The notes beneath the pieces were generated by a model, which saw only the letters and a list, made by a program, of their open reading frames with translations, was not told the DNA's origin and made no database searches. Shown piece after piece: positions 1 to 6,724 of a stretch of DNA of 14,128 nucleotides. The DNA comes from Candidatus Atribacteria bacterium (GTDB lineage Bacteria; Atribacterota; Atribacteria; Atribacterales; Atribacteraceae), in NCBI GenBank assembly GCA_026390275.1, contig JAPLGF010000332.1:1-14128 (forward strand). Direction: 5' to 3'. The first letter of the stretch is position 1. Every line of letters begins with the position of its first letter. A program made the translations under genes and the position numbers.

Positions 1-2
1 GG

Positions 3-1166
3 TCGGGAGCTGCTATTTCCATCGCCGAGATTTGGGCAGGAGGAATGTTAGCTCCGCTTGGTTTTTGGGCCGGTTTGCTGGTGATACTGATCGGTCATGT
101 GGTGGGAAATACCCCTCTGGCCCTGGGAGGCATTATCGGGAGCGAATGGGGAATCCCTTCCATGTTCTCCCTGCGTGCCGCTTTTGGACGATCGGGATCG
201 TTCCTGGCATCGATATTCAATATCATTCAACTTCTCGGCTGGACGGCAATTATGGTCATTATTTGTTCCCGTTCCATCAACATCATCTCGGCCCATTTAT
301 TTGATTACAGCAACATCCGGTTCTGGATTCTGGTGACGGGAATCGGGAGTACGCTCTGGGCCATGGTGGGATCAAAGGTGTGGATCTGGGTGCAGCGGGT
401 AGCCGTAGTCGCTTTGGCTGGTCTCTGTATTTTCATGACTTATACCGTGCTCGTGAATATCTCACTCTCCCAGCTTCTTGTTGTTCGGGGAGATGGTTCA
501 CTCCCCTGGGGGGCCGGTTTTGATATCGTCGTTGCCATGCCCATATCCTGGCTTCCTCTGGCTGCTGATTATTCCCGTTTTGCCCGGAAGACCAGGAGTT
601 CTTTCTTGGGAACCTGGTGGGGGTATTTCATCATGAGTTCCTGGATGTTTCTTTTAGGGTTTTTCCTTTCCTTAGTAACGGGACAAAGTGATCCGGTTCC
701 CGGCATGCTGGCCATGGGATTTGGATCCATTGCTTTTTCGGTGGTTCTTTTTTCCACTTTCACCACCACCTTTCTCGACATCTATTCCACGGCGGTTTCT
801 TTTTTAAACATCATTCCCCGAATTCAAGAAAAAGGAGCCGTGTTGATTTTCGGCAGCGCCGGAACCATATTGGCTCTTTTCTTTTCCGTAGAAAAATATG
901 AAAATTTTCTCTATTTTATCGGATCGATTTTTATTCCTCTCTTTGGGGTGGTTCTTTTCGATTATTTCTTTTACCGAAGACGGATAATCGATGTCCCGGC
1001 CTTGTTGCAGAGAAAGGATTTTGATTTCGTCGCCATGGCATCCTGGGGACTGGGTTTTGTGTGCTATGAATTGTTTTTGAATTACCTCCCGGTAGTGGGA
1101 GCATCCCTTCCCAGCTTATTTACTTCTGGTGGATGCTATCTTTTATTTCGGAGGTTCGGGAAATGA
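3..1166 (+). CDS. cytX: Putative hydroxymethylpyrimidine transporter CytX (NCS1 permease family), 5' end cut by window
   Basis: Inner-membrane permease expected to import the thiamine precursor HMP. The reading frame is open from base 3, so the start lies outside the window; 387 residues are visible and perhaps 20-30 are missing. The protein is strongly hydrophobic with about a dozen probable membrane helices. The first visible residues (GAAISIAEIWAGG, then LAPLGFWAGLL) match the N-terminal helix region of CytX/cytosine-permease-like NCS1 proteins. The stretch MPISWLPLAADYSRFAR, near residue 190 of the visible part, is also typical of this family. The stop TGA overlaps the thiM start in an ATGA. 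Linkage to thiM, thiE, thiL and thiD supports HMP rather than cytosine or allantoin as substrate; the substrate is inferred from context. A TPP riboswitch would be expected upstream but cannot be seen. The ATG at 45 is internal, not the start. Confidence 0.88.
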   Translation, partial: SGAAISIAEIWAGGMLAPLGFWAGLLVILIGHVVGNTPLALGGIIGSEWGIPSMFSLRAAFGRSGSFLASIFNIIQLLGWTAIMVIICSRSINIISAHLFDYSNIRFWILVTGIGSTLWAMVGSKVWIWVQRVAVVALAGLCIFMTYTVLVNISLSQLLVVRGDGSLPWGAGFDIVVAMPISWLPLAADYSRFARKTRSSFLGTWWGYFIMSSWMFLLGFFLSLVTGQSDPVPGMLAMGFGSIAFSVVLFSTFTTTFLDIYSTAVSFLNIIPRIQEKGAVLIFGSAGTILALFFSVEKYENFLYFIGSIFIPLFGVVLFDYFFYRRRIIDVPALLQRKDFDFVAMASWGLGFVCYELFLNYLPVVGASLPSLFTSGGCYLLFRRFGK

Positions 1167-1963
1167 ACATTGATTGCGTGCGTCTTTTAAGAACAATAAA
1201 AGAGGTCAGACCGCTCATTCACCACCTCACCAATTTCGTGGTGGCCAATGATAATGCCAACGCCATGCTTTCCATCGGGGCATCACCGGTTCTGGCATCC
1301 GCTCCGGAAGAAGTCGAGGAGATGACTGCTCAGTCGGATGCGCTGGTCTTGAATTTGGGAACTCCTTCCACCGAGACTGCTCGCAGCTTTCTGTTAGCAG
1401 GAAGAGCGGCCAACCGGAAGGGGATCCCGGTGGTTTTTGATCCGGTGGGGGTGGGAGCGACTCATTTCCGGACCGATATTGCGCACAGTATTTTAACTGA
1501 GGTGAATATTGCCATTCTTCGGGGAAACCCCGGGGAAATCGCTTCCCTTTTAGGGATGGTAGGTAAGGTACGAGGAGTGGAATCGGGACGAGTGGAGATC
1601 GAGACAGGTGAATTGGCGTTCCGGGCCGCCCAGGCTTTTCACACTGTTACTGCCATCACCGGACGGGTTGATTTTGTGAGCGATGGAGAGAAAGTAGTAT
1701 CAATTCATAATGGTCATATGTTACTCACCACCATCACGGGAACGGGTTGTATGGCGACCTCTCTTTGCGGGGCATTTGCCTCGGTGGAAAAAGATGGTCT
1801 GGTGGCGGCGTCTTCGGCGCTGGGTTTTTTAGGGTCATGTGCCGAGATAGCGGCTCAAAATGCCGGAGGTCCGGGAAGTTTCCGGGGGTCCCTTTTCGAT
1901 GTCATGTATACCATAACCGAAGAGGCTCTGGTTTCCTTGTTACGTATCGAGGTGGAAAAATGA
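1163..1963 (+). CDS. thiM: Hydroxyethylthiazole kinase ThiM
   Basis: Cytoplasmic kinase that phosphorylates 4-methyl-5-(2-hydroxyethyl)thiazole, the salvage entry for the thiazole half of thiamine. It is 266 residues, normal for the family. Visible motifs are LVLNLGT (61-67), DPVGVGA (93-99), RGNPGEI (120-126) and the ribokinase-like anion hole ITGTGC with Cys196. The N-terminal PLIHHLTNFVVANDNAN segment is characteristic of ThiM. ATG 1163 is chosen because GGAGG at 1150-1154 sits 8 bases upstream and the start overlaps the cytX stop (ATGA). An in-frame start at 1133 lies inside cytX without a ribosome binding site. The gene is probably translationally coupled to cytX on one side and thiE on the other. 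Confidence 0.96.
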   Translation: MNIDCVRLLRTIKEVRPLIHHLTNFVVANDNANAMLSIGASPVLASAPEEVEEMTAQSDALVLNLGTPSTETARSFLLAGRAANRKGIPVVFDPVGVGATHFRTDIAHSILTEVNIAILRGNPGEIASLLGMVGKVRGVESGRVEIETGELAFRAAQAFHTVTAITGRVDFVSDGEKVVSIHNGHMLLTTITGTGCMATSLCGAFASVEKDGLVAASSALGFLGSCAEIAAQNAGGPGSFRGSLFDVMYTITEEALVSLLRIEVEK

Positions 1964-2595
1964 TTGATTATTCTTTGTATGTGATCACCGACCGGACGAT
2001 TCAAGGGGTTCTGTCTACTGCCTTGATGGTGGAACAGGCCATGGAAGGGGGAGCAACCGTCATCCAATTACGGGATAAAAATGCTACTTCCCGCGTTTTT
2101 CTGGAAGAAGCCCTGATCATTCGTGAACTCACCCGGAAAACCGGGGTCAGCTTCATTGTGAATGACCGGATTGACATTGCCCTGGCATGCGGTGCCGATG
2201 GTGTCCATTTGGGGGAAGAGGATATTCCTCTTTCGTTTGCCCGTCGGATTGCTTCCGGCCTGATCCTGGGATATTCGGTGGATTCGGTGGAAAAAGCTCA
2301 GGAAGCCGAACGAAGAGGGGCCAGCTATTTAGGAGTGGGGACGATTTTTCCCACCCGTACCAAAATGGATGCCGGAAACCCCATCGGAACGGAGATGCTC
2401 CGGGCGATTAAGCGAGCGGTGAAGATTCCGGTGGTGGCGATTGGGGGAATTTCTCTTTCCCTGGTTGATGAAGTCATCCAAGCCGGAGCAGATGGAGTAG
2501 CGGTGATATCAGCGGTGGTGGGAGCTCCTTCGGTGGTGGGAGCAGCTCGTGAGTTTCGGGAGAAAATCCGGATTCTGAGGTCAAACCGGCCATGA
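1960..2595 (+). CDS. thiE: Thiamine-phosphate synthase ThiE
   Basis: Condenses HMP diphosphate with thiazole phosphate to give thiamine monophosphate. It is a 211-residue TIM barrel, normal for ThiE. Visible motifs are QLRDK (36-40), NDR (68-70), DGVHLGEED (80-88), GVGTIFPTRTK (125-135) and GGIS (162-165). Together these form the pyrimidine- and phosphate-binding surfaces known for the family. The start is ATG 1960, overlapping the thiM stop as ATGA, with GAGGTGG at 1949-1955. A longer in-frame reading beginning at 1747 is only an out-of-frame shadow of thiM. The gene ends in another ATGA overlap with thiL. There is no fusion to thiD or thiM, unlike in some lineages. Confidence 0.97.
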   Translation: MIDYSLYVITDRTIQGVLSTALMVEQAMEGGATVIQLRDKNATSRVFLEEALIIRELTRKTGVSFIVNDRIDIALACGADGVHLGEEDIPLSFARRIASGLILGYSVDSVEKAQEAERRGASYLGVGTIFPTRTKMDAGNPIGTEMLRAIKRAVKIPVVAIGGISLSLVDEVIQAGADGVAVISAVVGAPSVVGAAREFREKIRILRSNRP

Positions 2596-3638
2596 AAAAA
2601 CTCGATCAGGTGGGTGAATTTGGTCTCATTGACATCATCAAAGCCCGGTTTTCCACATTCCGGAAAGAGACTATCGTGGGGATCGATGATGATTGTGCGG
2701 TGGTGGAAGGCCGTGAGGGGATGAATTATCTTATCACCTGCGATTCCCAGGTGGAGGGATCTCATTTTATTACCGATCTTTTTCCTCCTTTTCTCCTCGG
2801 TCAGCGGGTGCTTTCGGTGAATCTGAGTGATATCGCCGCCATGGGGGGGGCTCCGCTTTTTGCTTTACTTTCTTTCATTCTTCCTTCTCAATTGGAGCTT
2901 CAATGGTTGGAACTTTTTTTGGAGGGGGTAGAGAAAAGAGCCCGGGAATTTGGAATGGAGGTGGTGGGTGGCAACCTGGCAAAAACCCGAGGGGAAATGG
3001 TGTTCGACGTCACCGTGATTGGTGAAATCCGGAAAGGAATTTTATTGCTTCGGAAGAATGCCCGTCCGGGCGATGTGATCCTGGTGACTGGTACCTTGGG
3101 AGATTCTTCCGCCGGTTTGAAGATTCTTTTAGAAGAACAGAGAGTGAATGATCGGGGATCACAATATCTTTTGGACCGGTATTTTCTTCCTACCCCTCGT
3201 ATCTCAGTAGGGCACCTGTTGAGTGAGAGTGGCACCTCTTTTTCACTCATCGATGTCTCCGATGGTTTTTCTCAGGACCTGGGACATATCCTGGAACAGA
3301 GCCGGGTGGGGGCAGTGATTGATGTTGCGAGTCTTCCTTTATCATCTGAGCTCATTTCCTGGAGTGCCAGGAATCAGACCGATCCCCTCCCTTTTGCCCT
3401 ATCCGGTGGGGAGGACTTTGAGCTCGTTTTTACTGGTCCCGCACCTCAAGTGAGGGATATAAGGCGCCTGGTTGAAGAACAGTCCGGAGTCCCGGTGACG
3501 GAAGTGGGGTATATCATTCCCGAACAGCAACTCTATATTCAGAAAAATGGTATCATCACTCCCTTTCAGACTTCCGGTTGGAATCATTTTCGTTCAGAAG
3601 GGGAACCGGTGTTGAATGGGGCGAATAAAAAACGATGA
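2592..3638 (+). CDS. thiL: Thiamine-monophosphate kinase ThiL
   Basis: ATP-dependent kinase making thiamine diphosphate, the active cofactor, from the ThiE product. It is 348 residues, within the usual ThiL range. The Asp cluster GIDDDCAVV (30-38), ITCDSQVEGSHF (48-59), VNLSDIAAMGGAP (76-88), VVGGNLA (124-130) and DVSDGFSQDL (221-230) are the metal- and nucleotide-binding signatures of the PurM/ThiL fold. SGGEDFELVFTGP (271-283) is typical of the ThiL C-terminal half. The second motif has SQVEGSHF where many homologues have a DMLVEGVHF-type sequence. The ATG overlaps the thiE stop, with only a modest GAGG at 2577-2580 about 11 bases upstream, so reinitiation after thiE may matter. It ends with an ATGA overlap into thiD. 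Confidence 0.96.
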   Translation: MKKLDQVGEFGLIDIIKARFSTFRKETIVGIDDDCAVVEGREGMNYLITCDSQVEGSHFITDLFPPFLLGQRVLSVNLSDIAAMGGAPLFALLSFILPSQLELQWLELFLEGVEKRAREFGMEVVGGNLAKTRGEMVFDVTVIGEIRKGILLLRKNARPGDVILVTGTLGDSSAGLKILLEEQRVNDRGSQYLLDRYFLPTPRISVGHLLSESGTSFSLIDVSDGFSQDLGHILEQSRVGAVIDVASLPLSSELISWSARNQTDPLPFALSGGEDFELVFTGPAPQVRDIRRLVEEQSGVPVTEVGYIIPEQQLYIQKNGIITPFQTSGWNHFRSEGEPVLNGANKKR

Positions 3639-4462
3639 AGAGAGCACTCACCATTGCCGGTTCAGATTCCGGGGGAGGAGCGGGAATACAGGCGGATTTG
3701 AAGACCTTTTGCACTTTTGGGGTGTATGGAATGACGGCGGTCACGTCGGTGACGGCTCAAAATACCCGGGAAGTACGGGCCATCTATGATCTGGAGCCGG
3801 TTATGGTGAGAAAACAGATCGAAGCAGTTTGTGAGGATATCGGAGTGGATGCTGCCAAGACCGTAATGCTCTCCAATGCTGACATCATCGTCATGGTGGC
3901 CCAGGCGATTCAGCAGTATCGAATTGAAAAGTTAGTGGTGGATCCGGTCATGGTTGCGAAAAGCGGTGATGTATTGCTCCGTCCCGGAGCTCTAACCGCG
4001 TTAGAGCATGATCTCCTTCCCCTGACCTGGATCATTACCCCGAATCTTCCAGAAGCCGAACTTTTAAGTGGTATCACGGTCAGCTCGCCTGCTGAAATGA
4101 AGGAAGCGGCTCGCATCATCCGAAACAAGGGACCTCGCTATGTCTTGATCAAGGGAGGACATCTCCCGGGAGATCGGATGGTTGATCTGCTCTATGATGG
4201 GGAGAAATGGGTCGAGTATCCCGTTACCCGGATTCTTACCAAAAATACTCACGGGACGGGGTGTACCTATTCGGCTGCACTTTGTGCCCTCCTTGCCCTG
4301 GGGTATGGGATGGAAGAAGCGGTGAAAGTGGCAAGAGAATATATGGATACAGTGATTCAGCATGCCCTTCCCTTGGGTCAAGGATACGGGCCCACCAATC
4401 ATCTGGCCCCTTTCTTCTTAAAAGCCGGGATGGATCCCCGGGAGGGGGGGAGAGTGTGGTGA
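3635..4462 (+). CDS. thiD: Hydroxymethylpyrimidine / phosphomethylpyrimidine kinase ThiD
   Basis: Phosphorylates HMP to HMP-P and then HMP-PP, feeding ThiE; in this operon it would act on HMP imported by CytX. It is 275 residues of the ribokinase fold. Motifs are IAGSDSGGGAGIQAD (7-21), QNTR (42-45), VVDPVMVAKSG (101-111), TPN (135-137), KGGH (173-176) and NTHGTGC with catalytic Cys210. One departure is KTVMLSN (75-81), where most ThiD proteins carry a Gly before the Met-Leu. The ATG overlaps the thiL stop as ATGA. The last residues (DPREGGRVW) extend past the conserved core and are written in a G-rich stretch that also looks like a ribosome binding site for a downstream start. Confidence 0.95.
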   Translation: MKRALTIAGSDSGGGAGIQADLKTFCTFGVYGMTAVTSVTAQNTREVRAIYDLEPVMVRKQIEAVCEDIGVDAAKTVMLSNADIIVMVAQAIQQYRIEKLVVDPVMVAKSGDVLLRPGALTALEHDLLPLTWIITPNLPEAELLSGITVSSPAEMKEAARIIRNKGPRYVLIKGGHLPGDRMVDLLYDGEKWVEYPVTRILTKNTHGTGCTYSAALCALLALGYGMEEAVKVAREYMDTVIQHALPLGQGYGPTNHLAPFFLKAGMDPREGGRVW

Positions 4463-4509
4463 AAAAACTCTCTGATGTTTACTTTTCGAGGAGACGGAAT
4501 CTACAGTAA
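4459..4509 (+). other. Possible 16-codon ORF or gene remnant at the 3' end of the thi operon
   Basis: A GTG at 4459 overlaps the thiD stop (GTGA), repeating the coupling pattern of the four preceding junctions. The purine-rich GGGGGAG at 4446-4452 lies 6 bases upstream and could serve as a ribosome binding site. The reading is VKKLSDVYFSRRRNLQ followed by TAA at 4507-4509, so it runs 9 bases into the end of the convergent osmC-like gene. A start of the form MKKL is common for real genes, so this may be the head of a truncated fifth downstream gene. Chance cannot be excluded at 16 codons, and no function is proposed. Confidence 0.22.
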
Positions 4510-4890
4510 TCGGGCCTGAAGGTCTTCCACACCATTGCGCAGGGTATTCATGACGGTGCAGGCCCTTTCCCCGGTTTTAATGATTCTCTCTTTTTCTTCC
4601 AGAGTGAGATTTCCGATGAGCTCCACCGCCATATCGATTTTTTGGATGCGAGAAGGAGCTGATCCCAGTTCCCCTTTCATTTTGATCGCCACTTTTTCTA
4701 AGGGATAATTTTTATTTTTGGCGTAAGCAAAAACCGTTCCGGAGAAACAACTTCCCAGGGCAGCTAAAACATATTCAGTAGGCCAATGTCCGGCATCGCT
4801 TTCTACTCCGCTACTTTTGAAGAGTATTTTCTCTCCCTGAATATCAGCCTCGATCTTTCCTTTTTGAGCAACAAGTTCCACGTACGCCAT
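4501..4890 (-). CDS. OsmC/Ohr-family protein
   Basis: A 129-residue cytoplasmic protein of the OsmC/Ohr superfamily, whose characterised members are thiol peroxidases acting on organic hydroperoxides; many short members such as this have no proven substrate. Two conserved cysteines are visible: C48 in ALGSCFSGTVF and C111 in GERACTVMNTL. This is the spacing expected for the redox pair. The N-terminal strands (ELVAQKGKIEADIQGEKILF) and the DAGHWPTEYVLAALGSC segment are typical. ATG at 4890 is preceded on the minus strand by GGGAGGTT (plus positions 4895-4902). The gene is convergent with thiD; their ends lie 38 bases apart with no convincing terminator between. It probably has its own promoter in the gap shared with the lipoprotein gene. 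Confidence 0.88.
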   Translation of the reverse strand: MAYVELVAQKGKIEADIQGEKILFKSSGVESDAGHWPTEYVLAALGSCFSGTVFAYAKNKNYPLEKVAIKMKGELGSAPSRIQKIDMAVELIGNLTLEEKERIIKTGERACTVMNTLRNGVEDLQARLL

Positions 4891-4928
4891 TTTTAACCTC
4901 CCTAATTTTGAATTTCTATGTTAACATC

Positions 4929-4955
4929 ATTATACGTGGTTTCCTGCTTATTCAA
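4929..4955 (-). promoter_or_regulatory. Putative promoter for the OsmC-family gene
   Basis: Read on the minus strand, TTGAAT (plus 4950-4955) and a perfect TATAAT (plus 4929-4934) are separated by 15 bases, shorter than the ideal 17. The predicted start of transcription is near 4922, giving a leader of about 30 bases before the ATG. Seen in sequence; activity is inferred. Confidence 0.55.
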
Positions 4956-4983
4956 GTTTTTTTTGTGGGAAGGGGACATATTT

Positions 4984-5012
4984 TGTTGAACAGATCCAAT
5001 ATAAAATATAAG
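4984..5012 (+). promoter_or_regulatory. Putative promoter for the lipoprotein / URO-D pair
   Basis: TTGTTG at 4984-4989 and TATAAG at 5007-5012 have a 17-base spacer inside an A/T-rich stretch. Alternative hexamers (TTGAAC at 4986, TATAAA at 5000) overlap it, so the exact boxes are uncertain. It lies back to back with the putative osmC promoter within a 143-base divergent gap. Confidence 0.4.
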
Positions 5013-5033
5013 TAAAAGGATGTGGAGGCTGCA

Positions 5034-5645
5034 ATGAAAAAAACAGTGATACTGATTGCTTTATCTATCCTTCTGCTTCTGGTGGTTGCTGGTTGTGCTC
5101 AGATGGAAGTGGGAATCAAGATTAACGCTGATGCTACTATTCCCCGGGCCCGGGTGGCAATCACTACCGGGGATGTGAATGTATTCAGTCAAATCAAGAA
5201 AGCGGCAATGAATGAATATAAAAAGCTTTCTGATGAGGAAAAAAATTACATCGAGTTGCAATCCAACGAAAAAGAAAAAAAAGAGAATGAACCATTTAAA
5301 ATCGCCTGGGTATGGAATTTTCCGGATCAGAAAAAAGCGCAGGAATTTACCAAGCAATTTCTCGGTACTACGGCCCAACTCACCAAAGATCAGGATCAGG
5401 TCATTCTTCAAGCCAGCTTGAAAGGGAAGGAAATGGGTGACGCCCTGGATAAAATGGGGGCGGGGGTGGCCAGACCTTTCTTGGGCAATGTCACGCTTCA
5501 ATTGAAAGCGTATATGCCTGGGGAAGTCATCAGTTATGTAGACGGCAAAGTGGAGAAAAATGTCTGGACCTTAGAAATGAACGTCGGAAAGATCTACAAG
5601 GAAAAACCGGATTACGATATTGAAGTCATCTCCCGCGAGAAGTAG
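5034..5645 (+). CDS. Predicted lipoprotein, LppM-like domain, function unknown
   Basis: A 203-residue secreted lipoprotein. Lys-Lys at positions 2-3, a hydrophobic stretch over residues 5-19 and the lipobox VVAGC with Cys21 give a clear signal peptidase II site, so the mature protein should be lipid-anchored on the outer face of the inner membrane. The mature part begins with beta-prone sequence containing INADATIP. It then has a charged region rich in Lys and Glu (about residues 65-95), and near the end a segment with MPGEVISYVDGKVEKNVW. This pattern resembles LppM-type lipoproteins; the resemblance is by eye and moderate. ATG 5034 is chosen over the in-frame GTG at 5022 because GGAGG at 5024-5028 lies 5 bases upstream of the ATG and overlaps the GTG codon region. 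The gene is 14 bases upstream of the URO-D gene, so they are probably cotranscribed. Confidence 0.8.
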   Translation: MKKTVILIALSILLLLVVAGCAQMEVGIKINADATIPRARVAITTGDVNVFSQIKKAAMNEYKKLSDEEKNYIELQSNEKEKKENEPFKIAWVWNFPDQKKAQEFTKQFLGTTAQLTKDQDQVILQASLKGKEMGDALDKMGAGVARPFLGNVTLQLKAYMPGEVISYVDGKVEKNVWTLEMNVGKIYKEKPDYDIEVISREK

Positions 5646-5659
5646 ATGGGTATCGATCA

Positions 5660-6679
5660 ATGAACGAAAAAGAACGGGTCGAACGAGCCATCTCTTTTCA
5701 TCCAGTGGACCGGATTCCCCATCAGCTGGACTTTACCATTCCTGCCCGGAAAAAAATGACAGAGTATTTAGGGGACTCTCATTTCGAGGACACCCTGGGG
5801 AATCACCTGGTATTCCTTAAAGTTCTTCCCGACGATGCCTACTTCCAGGTCAAGCCTGGTTTTGTTCGGGATGAATGGGGAGTGGTGTGGAATCGGACGG
5901 TAGATCCTGATATTGGGAATCCCATCCCGGTTTTATCCCAACCGTCTCTCCGCGGATTTCGTTTCCCGGATCCCGGGGAGCCTCGTCGGTTTGAAAAGAT
6001 TCCCGTATTTATGGAAAAAAATGTGAATAAAATGAAACTCCAGCGGCAGACTTTGACTCTTTTTGAGAGAGCCTGGTCCTTGCGGGGAATGGAGAATCTC
6101 CTTTCCGACATGGTGATGAATCCGGAATTTGTCCATGACTTGTTTACCGGCATTACCGAGTATCACCTGGCTGTTCTGGATAAATCTCTGGATATGGGCT
6201 TTGATGGGGTCATGTTTGGGGATGATTGGGCCTGGCAGAGAGGACTCATTATGAGTCCCAAAATGTGGAGGAACTTTATCAAACCATATTTTGCCCGTCT
6301 CTTTGCCGATGTGAAAAAGAAAAAGAAGAAGATATTTTTCCATTGCTGTGGAAAAGTAGAAGAGTTGTTTCCCGATCTGGTGGAAATTGGCCTGGATGTT
6401 TTTAATCCATTTCAACCGGAAGTGATGGATGTTTTTCAGATCAAGAAAGAGTATCAGGGAAAATTAGCCTTCTGGGGTGGTATCAGTATCCAGGAATTAC
6501 TTCCCTTCGCCACCCCTGGTGAGGTGAAGAGAGAAGTAAAAAAAATGTTGCGGGTACTGGGTGAAGGAGGAGGCTATATCGCTGCTCCGTCCCATGCCCT
6601 GCCGAAAGACATCCCTTGTGAGAATATCCTGGCCATGCTGGAGGCGATTCGTGAGCAGGAATTGTCCCCGGTTTTTTAA
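5660..6679 (+). CDS. Uroporphyrinogen decarboxylase family protein (CmuA/MtaA-like TIM barrel)
   Basis: A 339-residue TIM-barrel protein of the URO-D superfamily, closer to the corrinoid or cobalamin methyltransferase-like branch than to true heme-pathway HemE. Features seen are the N-terminal ERVERAISFHPVDRIP (5-20), FGDDWAWQRGLIMSPKMWR (186-204), HCCGKVEELFPDLVEIGLD (228-246), FWGGISIQELLPFATP (271-286) and GGGYIAAPSHALPKDIP (303-319). The HxC pair of MtaA-type zinc sites is present as H228 and C230. The C-terminal position, often PGC in methyltransferases, reads APSH here, so the third cysteine is missing. No corrinoid protein gene or reactivase is adjacent, so substrate and reaction cannot be named. 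The ATG follows a weak GATGGG. It is likely in an operon with the lipoprotein gene and ends 45 bases before the convergent vanW-like gene. Confidence 0.85.
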   Translation: MNEKERVERAISFHPVDRIPHQLDFTIPARKKMTEYLGDSHFEDTLGNHLVFLKVLPDDAYFQVKPGFVRDEWGVVWNRTVDPDIGNPIPVLSQPSLRGFRFPDPGEPRRFEKIPVFMEKNVNKMKLQRQTLTLFERAWSLRGMENLLSDMVMNPEFVHDLFTGITEYHLAVLDKSLDMGFDGVMFGDDWAWQRGLIMSPKMWRNFIKPYFARLFADVKKKKKKIFFHCCGKVEELFPDLVEIGLDVFNPFQPEVMDVFQIKKEYQGKLAFWGGISIQELLPFATPGEVKREVKKMLRVLGEGGGYIAAPSHALPKDIPCENILAMLEAIREQELSPVF

Positions 6680-6724
6680 CCAAGGGTGATGTGATCGAAG
6701 AAAAAAGAGGGAGCGGTGATCATC

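Noticed and set aside
1133..1162. Earlier in-frame thiM start adding ten residues
   Set aside because: It lies within cytX, lacks a ribosome binding site and adds residues not typical of ThiM; ATG 1163 has GGAGG at good spacing and the ATGA overlap.
2325..2765. 146-codon minus-strand ORF across the thiE-thiL junction, and similar long antisense frames
   Set aside because: They lie opposite genes with full family motifs, show no protein-like motif of their own and lack ribosome binding sites.
4957..4964. Run of T in the osmC/lipoprotein gap as a terminator
   Set aside because: No stem precedes it and it lies upstream of two divergent genes, where a terminator is not expected.
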